The translations under genes and the position numbers were made by a program. The notes below the pieces were generated by a model. It searched no databases. It was not told where the DNA came from and worked only from the letters and a program-made list of their open reading frames with translations. Shown in pieces: positions 25,476 to 33,599 of a DNA stretch of 64,000 nt. This stretch comes from Plesiocystis pacifica SIR-1 (GTDB lineage Bacteria; Myxococcota_A; Polyangia; Nannocystales; Nannocystaceae), in assembly GCF_000170895.1 (NCBI RefSeq), contig NZ_ABCS01000036.1, forward strand, positions 21,033-85,032, read 5' to 3'. Numbering within the stretch: the stretch's first letter is position 1; every line of letters starts with the position of its first letter.

Positions 25476-25716
25476 TGTCACTCCTTTGGTGGTTGAGGCG
25501 GTGGAGCGAGGCGCCGCGGGGGGCCTCGGCTCCGATTCGGGCGACCAACGCGAGGCGCTCAAAACCAGTGACAAAGAAAATTCGGACTTTCTGAGCTCCC
25601 CCTCCCGGGCCCATCGAAATGACACCAAGAGACCCCAGGCTCCGTGAGCTGCGCCTCGCTCGCATCGGTCGGATATTCGTTGACCAGCGTTTTTGATTCA
25701 TATAACGGTGTCTTAA
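25476..25716. promoter_or_regulatory. Divergent intergenic region, locally AT-rich
   Basis: A 241-bp gap between the VIT-vWA operon (minus) and the Cys-rich lipoprotein gene (plus). AT content rises markedly from about 25560 to 25716. It contains the promoter candidate listed separately; nothing else was recognised. Confidence 0.4.
25680..25706 (+). promoter_or_regulatory. Sigma-70-like promoter candidate, nearly leaderless transcript
   Basis: TTGACC (25680-25685) and TATAAC (25701-25706) each match the consensus at five of six positions, with a 15-bp spacer, slightly short. Transcription would begin around 25712-25714, only a few bases before the ATG at 25717, which has no Shine-Dalgarno. 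The predicted mRNA would be almost leaderless. Confidence 0.4.
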
Positions 25717-26262
25717 ATGCGAACAACTGTTCAAATCTTTGTCATGGGGCTCCTGTGCCTCGCCCCTGCCTGCACCGACGATGGGGGCTCCGACGAGCTC
25801 GGCCAGGGCTCGGAGACGAGCACGGACCCCGATACCGGCGAGACCACCGACACGGACGAGACCACCGACTCCGGCGAGACCACCGACACGGGCGAGACCA
25901 CCGACTCCGGCGAGACCACCGACTCCGGCGAGACCACCGACTCCGGCGAGACCACCGACTCCGGCGAGACCACCGACACGGGCGAGACCGCCGACTCCGG
26001 CGAGACCGGCAGCGTCTGTGAGCCCCCCGGAGACGACTGCGGCGACTGCATGGCCGCGAACTGCTGCGAGGAGATCGAGGAGTGCCTGCTCGACGAGGAC
26101 TGCAGCTGCTTCCAAGAGTGCGCCGCCGCCAACCCCGACGATCCCCTGAGCTGCGCCGAGCCGGACGCTTGCGACATCCCCCTGCTCTCGCTGCTCGATC
26201 CCAACACCGTCGTCGGCCGCATGGGGATCTGCACCCAGACCAACTGCGCCCAGTGCCTCTGA
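25717..26262 (+). CDS. Lipoprotein with TTDSGE repeats and Cys-rich C-terminus
   Basis: A 181-residue predicted lipoprotein (signal to L-A-P-A-C, Cys19). Residues about 42-96 are six-residue repeats of the type E-T-T-D-S/T-G, a negatively charged stalk. The C-terminal 80 residues are Cys-rich (C-G-D-C, N-C-C-E-E, D-C-S-C-F-Q-E-C, N-C-A-Q-C-L), a disulfide-bonded domain also seen on other myxobacterial surface lipoproteins; I cannot name a function. The ATG at 25717 follows the promoter candidate almost directly. It may be the first gene of a unit with the next two genes (33-bp and 17-bp gaps). Confidence 0.75.
   Translation: MRTTVQIFVMGLLCLAPACTDDGGSDELGQGSETSTDPDTGETTDTDETTDSGETTDTGETTDSGETTDSGETTDSGETTDSGETTDTGETADSGETGSVCEPPGDDCGDCMAANCCEEIEECLLDEDCSCFQECAAANPDDPLSCAEPDACDIPLLSLLDPNTVVGRMGICTQTNCAQCL
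25840..26007 (+). repeat. 18-bp tandem repeats encoding E-T-T-D-(S/T)-G
   Basis: About nine degenerate copies of gagaccaccgactccggc-type units run head to tail in frame. They code the acidic stalk of the lipoprotein and are a likely site of copy-number variation. Confidence 0.85.
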
Positions 26263-26295
26263 GCTCCCCCTCCCACTCGACCCCCAGAGCCCCCC

Positions 26296-26904
26296 ATGTC
26301 CACCTTCCTCCGTTCCCTCCCCCTGGCCGCCCTGGCCCTCACGACCCTCGCCTGCGCCTCGAGCCCCGACGACACCGACGCGGTCGAGGACGCCCACGCC
26401 CTGACCCTCGAGGTCCGCCTCGCCCCCGCCGGCGAGGTCCTGCAGTTCATCAGCCCCGCCGGCTCGGTGATCGAGACCCCCGTGGCGGACATCGTCGGCA
26501 AGCCCTACTACTCGGCGACCTTCGAGGCCGGCTTCTCCTCCGGCAACGACCTGCCTCTCCACGAAGAGTGGGGGATCGTGCCCGAGGGCCTCGACGTGGA
26601 CATCGTCAACCCGGCGATCTACGAGGACGACGCGGCCTACGACGTGGTGTTCGTGGTTTACGTGAACACCGAGGCCGGGCCCGGAGGCGAGCCGCCCGCG
26701 GCCAAGGCCGGCGACCTCGCGACCTTCACCATCGATCAGTCCGTGATCCGCGAGGGCGACCCGCAGATCGTGCCCGGGGTCGTGCGCGTGGTGATCGAGG
26801 GCGAAGACGCGGTCAAGCGCGTGGAGAACCGAGTGCCCAGCGACCTCGAGGACTCCGCCGAGCTGACCGCGGCGATGACCGACACGGTGATGATCGTCCC
26901 TTGA
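26296..26904 (+). CDS. Lipoprotein of unknown function next to a MauG-like peroxidase
   Basis: A 202-residue predicted lipoprotein (signal to L-T-T-L-A-C, Cys20). The mature part is acidic and beta-rich, with aromatic clusters (K-P-Y-Y-S-A-T-F; V-V-F-V-V-Y-V), no Cys after the lipobox and a single Trp in H-E-E-W-G. I do not recognise the family. It ends 17 bp before the di-heme peroxidase gene, so the two are probably co-expressed. By analogy with systems where a MauG relative oxidises a residue in a partner protein, the lone Trp is a candidate target; this is speculation from context. Confidence 0.7.
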   Translation: MSTFLRSLPLAALALTTLACASSPDDTDAVEDAHALTLEVRLAPAGEVLQFISPAGSVIETPVADIVGKPYYSATFEAGFSSGNDLPLHEEWGIVPEGLDVDIVNPAIYEDDAAYDVVFVVYVNTEAGPGGEPPAAKAGDLATFTIDQSVIREGDPQIVPGVVRVVIEGEDAVKRVENRVPSDLEDSAELTAAMTDTVMIVP

Positions 26905-26921
26905 GCGAGGCGGAGCCCAGC

Positions 26922-28118
26922 ATGACCACGCGACGACCCGCCATCGCCCCGCTGCTCCTGCCCCTCGCCGTGGCCCTCGGCCTGGGCACCGTGTCGGCCT
27001 GGAGCGGCTGCGCCGAGCCGGACCCGCCCGAGGCCGAGAGCCTGCTCGAGCTCCCCCTCGACCCCGAGACGGGCCTGCGCATCCCCGAGCTCCCGCCCCT
27101 GCCCCCGACCCCCCAGTGGCCGGACAACCCCTACAGCGAGGCCAAGGCCGAGCTCGGCCAGACCCTGTTCTTTGACCCGCGGCTGTCGGGCTCGGGCCAG
27201 GCGACCTGCGGCAACTGCCACCTGGCCTCGGGGGGGTTCCAGTCGAGCACGCCCACGGACGTGCCCGATCGCTCCTACCCCATGCTCGCGCCGGCCCTGC
27301 ACCGCAACGCGCCCTCGCTGCTCAACATCGTCTACGCCCCGATGATGCGCTGGGACGGCTCCCACTTCACCGACCTCTACGACATGATGGTCCTGCCCTA
27401 CGCGGAGTCCAACATGAACCTGTCCCAGCTCGGACCCGACGCGGGCGAGTTCGTCGACGTCCCCGGGGCGAAGACGGCCCTGCACCACAAGCTCACCGCC
27501 GAGTTCCCCGGCTACGTCGAGCGCTTCGAGCTCGCCTTCGACACCGACATCAGCGAGCTCGACGAGGACCAGGTCTGGCGCCTCGCGGGCATGGCCCTGG
27601 CCAGCTACATCTCTCGGGCGACGACCCACGGCTCGCGCTTTGACGCGTGGAACCGCGGCGAGGACGTGGACATCAGCGAGGCCGCCGTGCGCGGGGCCCT
27701 GCTGTTCAGCGGCGAGGCCAACTGCACCGCTTGCCACAGCGGGCCGCTGCTCTCGGACTTCGAGTTCCACAACGTCTCGACCTCGCCCCCGGGCCCCGAC
27801 GGCACCCGCCCCGACGAGGGCCGCTACCTGGTGACCGGGGACGAGGCCGACCGGGGCGCCTTCCTCACGCCCATGCTCCGGGGCTCGAGCAAGACCTCGC
27901 CCTACCTCCACGAAGGGATCATCACGAGCGTGCGCGGGGTCATCGAACAAAAGAGCGGGGCCGCGGCCACCGTGGACCCCAACTACGATCCCATCGTGAC
28001 CCTGGTCCCCGAGCTCGACGCGGATCAGGTCTCCGACATCGTCGAGTTCCTCAAGAGCCTCGAGGGCGCGCCCATCGACGCGAAATACCTCGACGTGGTC
28101 GACGACTTCCCCGAGTGA
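26922..28118 (+). CDS. Di-heme cytochrome c peroxidase / MauG family lipoprotein
   Basis: A 398-residue protein with two heme motifs, C-G-N-C-H (about 96) and C-T-A-C-H (about 267), and family stretches L-G-x-x-L-F-F-D-P-R-L-S-G, F-Q-S-S-T-P, H-R-N-A-P-S-L-L-N and T-P-M-L-R. The N-terminus is a signal peptide ending S-A-W-S-G-C, so it is probably a lipoprotein acting outside the inner membrane. Members either reduce hydrogen peroxide or, like MauG and MbnH, oxidise residues of a partner protein. The ATG at 26922 has GGAG seven bases upstream. It follows the 202-residue lipoprotein gene closely. Confidence 0.88.
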   Translation: MTTRRPAIAPLLLPLAVALGLGTVSAWSGCAEPDPPEAESLLELPLDPETGLRIPELPPLPPTPQWPDNPYSEAKAELGQTLFFDPRLSGSGQATCGNCHLASGGFQSSTPTDVPDRSYPMLAPALHRNAPSLLNIVYAPMMRWDGSHFTDLYDMMVLPYAESNMNLSQLGPDAGEFVDVPGAKTALHHKLTAEFPGYVERFELAFDTDISELDEDQVWRLAGMALASYISRATTHGSRFDAWNRGEDVDISEAAVRGALLFSGEANCTACHSGPLLSDFEFHNVSTSPPGPDGTRPDEGRYLVTGDEADRGAFLTPMLRGSSKTSPYLHEGIITSVRGVIEQKSGAAATVDPNYDPIVTLVPELDADQVSDIVEFLKSLEGAPIDAKYLDVVDDFPE

Positions 28119-28220
28119 GGTCGAGTCGAGGGCCGACGGTCGAGGCCTCCTGGCCGCGCGCCGGGTCGTGTGAGCGACCCGTGATTGCGCGGCCGCGCAG
28201 GGTGATCCATACCCTGGACC

Positions 28221-28739
28221 ATGGACAACACGGTGGATGGTAGCGACGGGCCAGCTCCGGGGTCGGTTCCCGATCCCGCATCCAATTCGGTCCCCGTCGC
28301 CGTCGTATTCGTGGGTGTGCAAGCCGCAGGCAAGTCGACCTACTTCGCCCAGCGCTTCGCCGACACCCACGTGCGCTTGAACCTCGACATGCTGCGGACA
28401 CGCCACCGCGAGCGCGTGCTGATGCATGCGCTGCTGGCCATCGGCCAGCGCTTCGTCGTCGACAACACCAACCTGACCGCCCGGGCTCGGGCGCGCTACG
28501 TCCAGGCCGCGAAGGCGGCCGGCTACCGCGTCGAGGCCGTGGTCTTCGAGCTGCCCCTCGAGCTGGCGCTGGCCCGCAACGCCGCCCGCACGGGCCGCGC
28601 CCGCGTGCCCGACCGGGCCGTGCGGGGCAGCTACGCCAAGCTCGAGGCCGTGACCGAGGCCGAGGGCTTCGACGCGGTGACCCTCGTCGACTCGACCCAG
28701 CCCAATTCCCCTTCACCCACTTCGGAGACCCTCCCATGA
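28221..28739 (+). CDS. P-loop kinase of the polynucleotide 5'-kinase-like type
   Basis: A 172-residue single-domain P-loop protein: Walker A G-V-Q-A-A-G-K-S-T at 32-40, N-L-D-M-L-R after it, V-V-D-N-T-N-L-T as the Walker B/acceptor strand (about 78-85), and a lid with R-N-A-A-R-T-G-R-A-R-V-P. This pattern is that of the AAA_33 or Pnkp-kinase group, which phosphorylates RNA or DNA 5'-OH ends; small-molecule kinases share it, so the substrate is not settled. Its stop overlaps the Thg1 start (ATGA), which argues for an RNA substrate. The first 20 residues are a Pro/Ser/Asp-rich tail. Confidence 0.8.
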   Translation: MDNTVDGSDGPAPGSVPDPASNSVPVAVVFVGVQAAGKSTYFAQRFADTHVRLNLDMLRTRHRERVLMHALLAIGQRFVVDNTNLTARARARYVQAAKAAGYRVEAVVFELPLELALARNAARTGRARVPDRAVRGSYAKLEAVTEAEGFDAVTLVDSTQPNSPSPTSETLP

Positions 28740-29560
28740 CCGACAAGACCGCACTGGGCGACCGCATGAAGCTCTACGAGCGAGCCGAGGCCGGTCGCCG
28801 CTTCATGCCCCTGCTCCCGATCTGCGCGCGCATCGACGGCAAGCGCTTTAGCCGGTGGACCAAGGGCCTGGCCCGGCCCTACGACGAGCGCCTGTCCGCG
28901 ACCATGGTCGCGGTGACCCAGGCCCTGGTCGAGGACACCCACGCGCGCGTGGGCTACACGCAAAGCGACGAGATCAGCCTCGTGTTCTACAGCGAGTCCG
29001 CCGACAGCCAGGTCTTCCTCGACGGCCGCGTGCAGAAGCTGACCTCGATCCTCGCGTCCATGGCCACCGCGCGCTTCAACACCGAAGCCCGCGCCCGCGT
29101 CCCCGAGCGCGCCGACGCCCCGGCGCTGTTCGACTGCCGGTGCTGGACCGTGCCCAACCTCGACGAGGCGGCCAACGCCCTTTTGTGGCGCGAGCGCGAC
29201 GCGACCAAGAACTCGCTGTCCATGGCCGCGCGCAGCCACTACTCGCACGCCCAGCTCGACGGCAAGCGCGGCCCGGACATGCACGAGATGCTCCACGCCG
29301 CCGGCGTCAACTGGAACGACTACCCGAGCTTCTTCAAGCGCGGGACCTTCGTCCGACGCGAGCGGGTCAGCCGGCCGTTCTCGACCGAGGAGCTCGAGCG
29401 CCTGCCGCCGCGCCACGCCGCGCGCGCCAACCCCGACCTGGTCATCGAGCGCACCGTCGTTCGGGCCGTGGACATGCCGCCCTTGAACCGCATCCGCAAC
29501 CGCGTCGCGGCGCTGTTCGAGGGGGCCGAGCCCGAGCTCTTCGAGGCGGACCCAGCCTGA
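28736..29560 (+). CDS. tRNA(His) guanylyltransferase-like protein (Thg1/TLP)
   Basis: A 274-residue Thg1-family 3'-5' nucleotide polymerase. Metal and nucleotide residues are visible: R-I-D34-G35-K-R-F-S-R-W-T (family R-x-D-G-x-x-F), Q-S-D78-E79-I-S-L-V-F, and N-W-N-D-Y-P-S-F-F-K-R-G-T in the C-terminal half. Eukaryotic Thg1 adds G-1 to tRNA(His); bacterial Thg1-like proteins prefer template-directed repair of truncated tRNA 5' ends. The ATG at 28736 overlaps the kinase gene by four bases, suggesting a two-step 5'-end processing pair. A clear hairpin terminator follows 15 bp downstream. Confidence 0.9.
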   Translation: MTDKTALGDRMKLYERAEAGRRFMPLLPICARIDGKRFSRWTKGLARPYDERLSATMVAVTQALVEDTHARVGYTQSDEISLVFYSESADSQVFLDGRVQKLTSILASMATARFNTEARARVPERADAPALFDCRCWTVPNLDEAANALLWRERDATKNSLSMAARSHYSHAQLDGKRGPDMHEMLHAAGVNWNDYPSFFKRGTFVRRERVSRPFSTEELERLPPRHAARANPDLVIERTVVRAVDMPPLNRIRNRVAALFEGAEPELFEADPA

Positions 29561-29575
29561 GCGCGCGCCAGCGAC

Positions 29576-29617
29576 GAGGGGCGACCTTCGGCACCCGCCG
29601 AGGTCGCCCCTCGCTTT
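29576..29617 (+). terminator. Hairpin terminator after the Thg1 gene
   Basis: A perfect 12-bp inverted repeat, gaggggcgacct (29576-29587) and aggtcgcccctc (29601-29612), with a 13-base loop, is followed by gcttt. It separates the kinase/Thg1 pair from the purine-degradation operon. Confidence 0.75.
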
Positions 29618-29759
29618 GTCGAGCCGCGACGCTCAGGCGGGCGCGAGCGCCATGGGCCCGAGGAAGTCGCCCTCGCCCAACGCCACGCCGCGCTCGCGCC
29701 CTGCGCTTGATCTGGCCCGCTCCGGTCTGCGAGCATCGAGGGGCGCGAAGAGCGACGAC

Positions 29760-31163
29760 ATGCAAGGACTCGAAGACCTCGAGCGCCGGGTCGAGCGAGA
29801 CCTGACGCTGACCAGCTACCCATCCCGAGATTGGCTGCTACCCCGAACGACGCGCGAGGGCCAGCCCGTCCTCGACGTGCTGATCGTCGGCGGGGGCCAA
29901 AGCGGCCTGGCGACGGCCTTTGGGCTGATGCGCGAGCGCGTCACCCGAATCCTCGTCCTCGACCAGAACGCCGCAGACCGGGCCGGGCCGTGGCTCAACT
30001 TCGCCCGGATGAAGACCCTGCGCACGCCCAAGCACGTGACCGGGCCAGACCTCGGGCTGCCCAGCCTGACCATCCAGGCCTGGTGGGAGGCGCAGCACGG
30101 CGAGGGCTCGTGGGCCGAGGTCGGGCTGATCCCCAAGGAGTCGTGGGCGGCCTACCTGGCCTGGTACCGCCGGGTGCTCGACATCCCCGTGCGCGCCCAG
30201 ACCACCGCCGGGGCCATCGAGTGGCTCGAAGACGAGGGCTGCTTCGCCGTCCCGGCGGACACCCCTGGCCAGCCCACCGAGCGCCTGTTCGCCCGCCGGG
30301 TCGTGCTCGCCACGGGCATCGAGGGCTCCGGCGACTGGTACGTGCCGGCCTTCGTGGCGAAGGCCCTGCCCCGCGAGCGCTACGCCCACACCCGCTGGGA
30401 CATCGACTTCGGCGCCCTCCGGGGCAAGCGCGTCGGGGTCCTCGGCGCGGGCGCGTCGGCCTTCGACAACGCCTCGGTGGCCCTCGAGACCGGGGCCGCC
30501 AGCGTCGATCTGTTCTTTCGTCGGCCCAAGCTCGTCGACGTCAACGCCTACCGCTGGGCCGAGTTCGTCGGCTTCCTGCGCCACGTCGGCGACCTGCCCG
30601 ACGCCGATCGCTGGCGCTTCATCCGGCAGATCGTCCGCATGGGTCAGCTGCCGCCGACGGACACCCACGCCCGCGCGACCCAGCACCCCAACTTCGCCCT
30701 GCACCCGGGCTCGCCGTGGACCGACCTGGCCCTCGACGGCGACGAGATCGTGGTGACCACGCCCGGCGGGCAGCACCGCCTCGACTTCGTCATCGTCGGC
30801 ACGGGCTTTCGCACGGACCTGGGCAAGCGACCGGAGCTCGCCAACATCGTCGAGCACATCAGCACCTGGTCCGACCACTACACGCCCCCCGCCGAGGACA
30901 GCCACGAGGACCTGCTGCGCCACCCCTACCTCGGCCCGAGCTTCGAGTTCGTCGCCCGGGACGAGGCCGCCGCGCCCTGGCTCGGCCGGGTCCACAACTA
31001 CACCTTCGGCTGCCTGCTGTCCCTGGGCTTCGGCGGCGCGAGCATCTCGGGCATGAAGTACTCCATCCCGCGGCTGGTCGGGGGGCTCACCCGCTCGCTC
31101 TTCGCCGAGGACAAGGACGCCTACTTCGATTCGCTCGCCGCCTATGACACCGCCGAATTTTGA
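29760..31163 (+). CDS. FAD-dependent monooxygenase, candidate urate hydroxylase (HpyO-like)
   Basis: A 467-residue flavoprotein, first gene of the purine-degradation operon. It has an FAD-binding G-G-G-Q-S-G-L near residue 43, a second dinucleotide motif G-V-L-G-A-G-A-S-A-F-D-N (about 227) for NAD(P)H, and V-G-T-G-F-R-T-D toward the C-terminus, the layout of two-dinucleotide flavin monooxygenases. No classical uricase (cofactor-free T-fold) lies in the operon, yet every later step from 5-hydroxyisourate is present, so this enzyme is the obvious candidate for urate to 5-hydroxyisourate. The known non-homologous FAD urate hydroxylases are HpxO and HpyO; the fold here fits the HpyO type better. 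The ATG at 29760 is chosen; an earlier in-frame start would add 48 residues of low-quality sequence. Stop and next start overlap by 20 bp. Confidence 0.7.
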   Translation: MQGLEDLERRVERDLTLTSYPSRDWLLPRTTREGQPVLDVLIVGGGQSGLATAFGLMRERVTRILVLDQNAADRAGPWLNFARMKTLRTPKHVTGPDLGLPSLTIQAWWEAQHGEGSWAEVGLIPKESWAAYLAWYRRVLDIPVRAQTTAGAIEWLEDEGCFAVPADTPGQPTERLFARRVVLATGIEGSGDWYVPAFVAKALPRERYAHTRWDIDFGALRGKRVGVLGAGASAFDNASVALETGAASVDLFFRRPKLVDVNAYRWAEFVGFLRHVGDLPDADRWRFIRQIVRMGQLPPTDTHARATQHPNFALHPGSPWTDLALDGDEIVVTTPGGQHRLDFVIVGTGFRTDLGKRPELANIVEHISTWSDHYTPPAEDSHEDLLRHPYLGPSFEFVARDEAAAPWLGRVHNYTFGCLLSLGFGGASISGMKYSIPRLVGGLTRSLFAEDKDAYFDSLAAYDTAEF

Positions 31164-32523
31164 GAACTCTGAGACCCCTGGCCGCTTCGCCCTGGCCAGC
31201 GCCCGCGTGGTCGCGCCCGAGGGCATCGGCCCGGCGGCGGTCATCGTCGCGGGCGAGACCATCGAAGCGGTGGTCCCCCGAGACGCAGCCATCCTCGACG
31301 GCCTGCCCGTGGAGGACCTCGGCGAGCGGGTCATCATGCCGGGCCTCGTCGACACCCACGTGCACATCAACGAGCCCGGGCGCACGGACTGGGAGGGCTA
31401 CGCGACCGCCACCCGGGCCGCGGCCGCCGGGGGCGTGACCACGGTCGTCGACATGCCCCTCAACTGCATCCCGGTCACGACCAGCGTCGCGGCCCTCGCG
31501 GCCAAGCGCCAGGCCTGCGCCGGCAAGCTGTCCGTCGACACGGGCTACTGGGGCGGCGTGATCGGCCAAGACGACGCCGAGCTGGCGGCGCTGACCAAAG
31601 CCGGCGTGCTCGGGGCCAAGGCCTTCCTGTGCCCCTCGGGCATCGACGAGTTCCCCTCGGTCGACGAGGCCCAGCTGCGCCGGGGGATGGCGGTGCTCGC
31701 CGCCGCCGGCCTCCCGCTCCTCGCCCACGCCGAGATCGAGAGCCCCGTCGAGGACGACTCGATGGACCCCCGGACCTACGCCAGCTACCTCGCCTCCCGG
31801 CCCGAGCGCTGGGAGCTCGACGCCATCGAGCTGCTGATCCGCCTGAGCCGCGAGACCGGCTGCGCCGTGCACATCGTCCACCTCTCGGCGGCCTCGGCCA
31901 TCCCGGTCATCGCCCAGGCCCGGGCCGAGGGCCTGGGCGTGAGCGTCGAGACCTGCCCGCACTACCTGAGCCTGGCCGCCGAGTCGATCGCGGCCGGGGC
32001 CACGCACTTCAAGTGCGCCCCGCCGATCCGCGAGCAGGCCAACCAGGATCTGCTGTGGCGCGGCCTCGAAGACGGGCACATCGACATGGTGGTCAGCGAC
32101 CACTCGCCCTGCACCCCCGCCCTCAAGCAGCTCGAGCGCGGGGACTTTGGCCAGGCCTGGGGCGGCATCGCCTCGCTGCAGCTGACCCTGCCCCTGGCGT
32201 GGACGGCCGCGAGCGCCCGCGGAGTCGGGCTCGCCCAGCTCTACCAGTGGCTGTCCGTCGCCCCGGCCAAGCTCGCGGGCCTCGAGGCCAGCAAGGGCCG
32301 CCTCGCCCCGGGCTGCGACGCGGACCTGTGCGTGTGGGACCCCGACGCCTCGCTGACCGTCGACGGCGCGACGATGTACATGCGCCACGATCTGACCCCC
32401 TACCAGGGCCAGACCCTGCTCGGGGCCGTCGAGCGGACCTACCTGCGCGGCCAGCTGATCTGCGAGGCCGGCGTGCCCCTCGGGCCGCCGCGCGGGCGCG
32501 AGCTCCTGCGCGGACGCCCGTGA
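31144..32523 (+). CDS. allB: Allantoinase
   Basis: A 459-residue cyclic amidohydrolase. Zinc-site features are present: D-T-H-V-H-I-N-E-P-G near residue 70, the carbamylated Lys in A-K-A-F-L-C (about 160), H in L-A-H-A-E, H in H-I-V-H-L-S, and D in S-D-H-S-P-C (about 318). The N-E-P-G-R-T-x-W-E-G stretch and the S-G-I-D-E-F-P segment are typical of allantoinases rather than dihydropyrimidinases or dihydroorotases. It opens the allantoin ring to give allantoate. It overlaps the flavoprotein gene by 20 bp and lies directly before allantoicase. Confidence 0.92.
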   Translation: MTPPNFENSETPGRFALASARVVAPEGIGPAAVIVAGETIEAVVPRDAAILDGLPVEDLGERVIMPGLVDTHVHINEPGRTDWEGYATATRAAAAGGVTTVVDMPLNCIPVTTSVAALAAKRQACAGKLSVDTGYWGGVIGQDDAELAALTKAGVLGAKAFLCPSGIDEFPSVDEAQLRRGMAVLAAAGLPLLAHAEIESPVEDDSMDPRTYASYLASRPERWELDAIELLIRLSRETGCAVHIVHLSAASAIPVIAQARAEGLGVSVETCPHYLSLAAESIAAGATHFKCAPPIREQANQDLLWRGLEDGHIDMVVSDHSPCTPALKQLERGDFGQAWGGIASLQLTLPLAWTAASARGVGLAQLYQWLSVAPAKLAGLEASKGRLAPGCDADLCVWDPDASLTVDGATMYMRHDLTPYQGQTLLGAVERTYLRGQLICEAGVPLGPPRGRELLRGRP

Positions 32524-32582
32524 ACCAGCCCCGAGCCACAGACGAATCCGATTCGATTAGACCAGGCCAGACCAGACCCGAC

Positions 32583-33599
32583 ATGCAAGGCGACGAACTC
32601 CGACCTCCCTCCGTGTTCACCGGCCTCGTGGACCTCGCCGCCGCCTCCCTCGGCGGCCGGGCCCTCGGGACCTCCGACGACTTCTTCGCCAGCGTCGACA
32701 ACCTGGTCCAGCCCGGGCGCGGCGAGTGGCGCGAGGGCGCCTACACCGATCGCGGCAAGTGGATGGACGGCTGGGAGTCCCGGCGTCGGCGCGGCGGGGG
32801 GCCCTTCGACTGGGCCGTCGTCGAGCTCGGCGCCCCCGGGCTCGTGCGCGCCTTCGACATCGACACCAACCACTTCACGGGCAACCACGCGGCCTTCGCA
32901 GCCGTCGACCTCGCGGCGATCGAACCGGGGGCGCCCGGCGAGCTCGACCTCGAAGCCCTGTCCTGGACCGAGGCCCTGCCGCCCACGCCCCTGGCCGGCG
33001 GCGCGCAGAACCTGCTCCTGGCCGCGACCCCGACCCTCGCCACCCACGCCCGCCTGCGCATCTACCCCGACGGCGGCGTCGCCCGCTTTCGGGTCTATGG
33101 CGACGTCCAGCCGCGCTGGCCCGCCCTCGACCAACGCGTCGACCTGGCCGCGCTGCGCAACGGCGGCCGGGCCCTGGCGTGCAGCGACATGTTCTTCTCG
33201 CCCATGGCCAACGCCATCGCGCCTGGCGACCCGGCGGACATGGGCGGCGGCTGGGAGACCCGCCGGCGCCGACACGGCCGCCCCCACGACTGGCTGATCC
33301 TCGAGCTCGGCGCCCGCGGGACCGTCGAGCGCGTCGAGCTCGACACCCTGTTCTTCAAGGGCAACTACCCCGACCGCGCCTCGGTCCTGGCCGTCGACGC
33401 CCCCGGCGCGAGCACGCCCGAGCTCATGCTCCCCGACACTCCGTGGCGCCCGCTGGTCGTCGACGAGGCCCTCGGCCCCAACGCCCGCCACGCCTTCGAC
33501 CTGTCCGAGCCCACGCCCCCCTTCACCCACGTGCGCCTCGACATCGTCCCCGACGGCGGCATCAGCCGGCTGCGCGTGCTCGGGAAGCGGACGCCATGA
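32583..33599 (+). CDS. alc: Allantoicase
   Basis: A 338-residue protein made of two similar jelly-roll halves, as known for allantoicase. Each half repeats G-G-R-A-L, S-D-x-F-F, the G-x-W-E-[ST]-R-R-R-R motif and a D-x-x-x-F-[TK]-G-N element, at about residues 21-110 and 198-265. It cleaves allantoate to ureidoglycolate and urea. The ATG at 32583 has no clear ribosome site; an in-frame GTG at 32520 that overlaps the allantoinase stop (GTGA) would add 21 residues of poorly conserved sequence and is a serious alternative given how tightly the other genes are coupled. Confidence 0.92.
   Translation: MQGDELRPPSVFTGLVDLAAASLGGRALGTSDDFFASVDNLVQPGRGEWREGAYTDRGKWMDGWESRRRRGGGPFDWAVVELGAPGLVRAFDIDTNHFTGNHAAFAAVDLAAIEPGAPGELDLEALSWTEALPPTPLAGGAQNLLLAATPTLATHARLRIYPDGGVARFRVYGDVQPRWPALDQRVDLAALRNGGRALACSDMFFSPMANAIAPGDPADMGGGWETRRRRHGRPHDWLILELGARGTVERVELDTLFFKGNYPDRASVLAVDAPGASTPELMLPDTPWRPLVVDEALGPNARHAFDLSEPTPPFTHVRLDIVPDGGISRLRVLGKRTP

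Noticed and set aside
26296..28118. Identity as the methanobactin MbnP/MbnH pair
   Set aside because: The di-heme protein fits the wider family, but the lipoprotein shows no MbnP-like sequence that I can recognise.
29760..31163. Naming the flavoprotein a Baeyer-Villiger or N-hydroxylating monooxygenase
   Set aside because: The two dinucleotide motifs alone would allow this, but the operon context argues for urate; the fingerprint of Baeyer-Villiger enzymes (FxGxxxHxxxW) is not seen.
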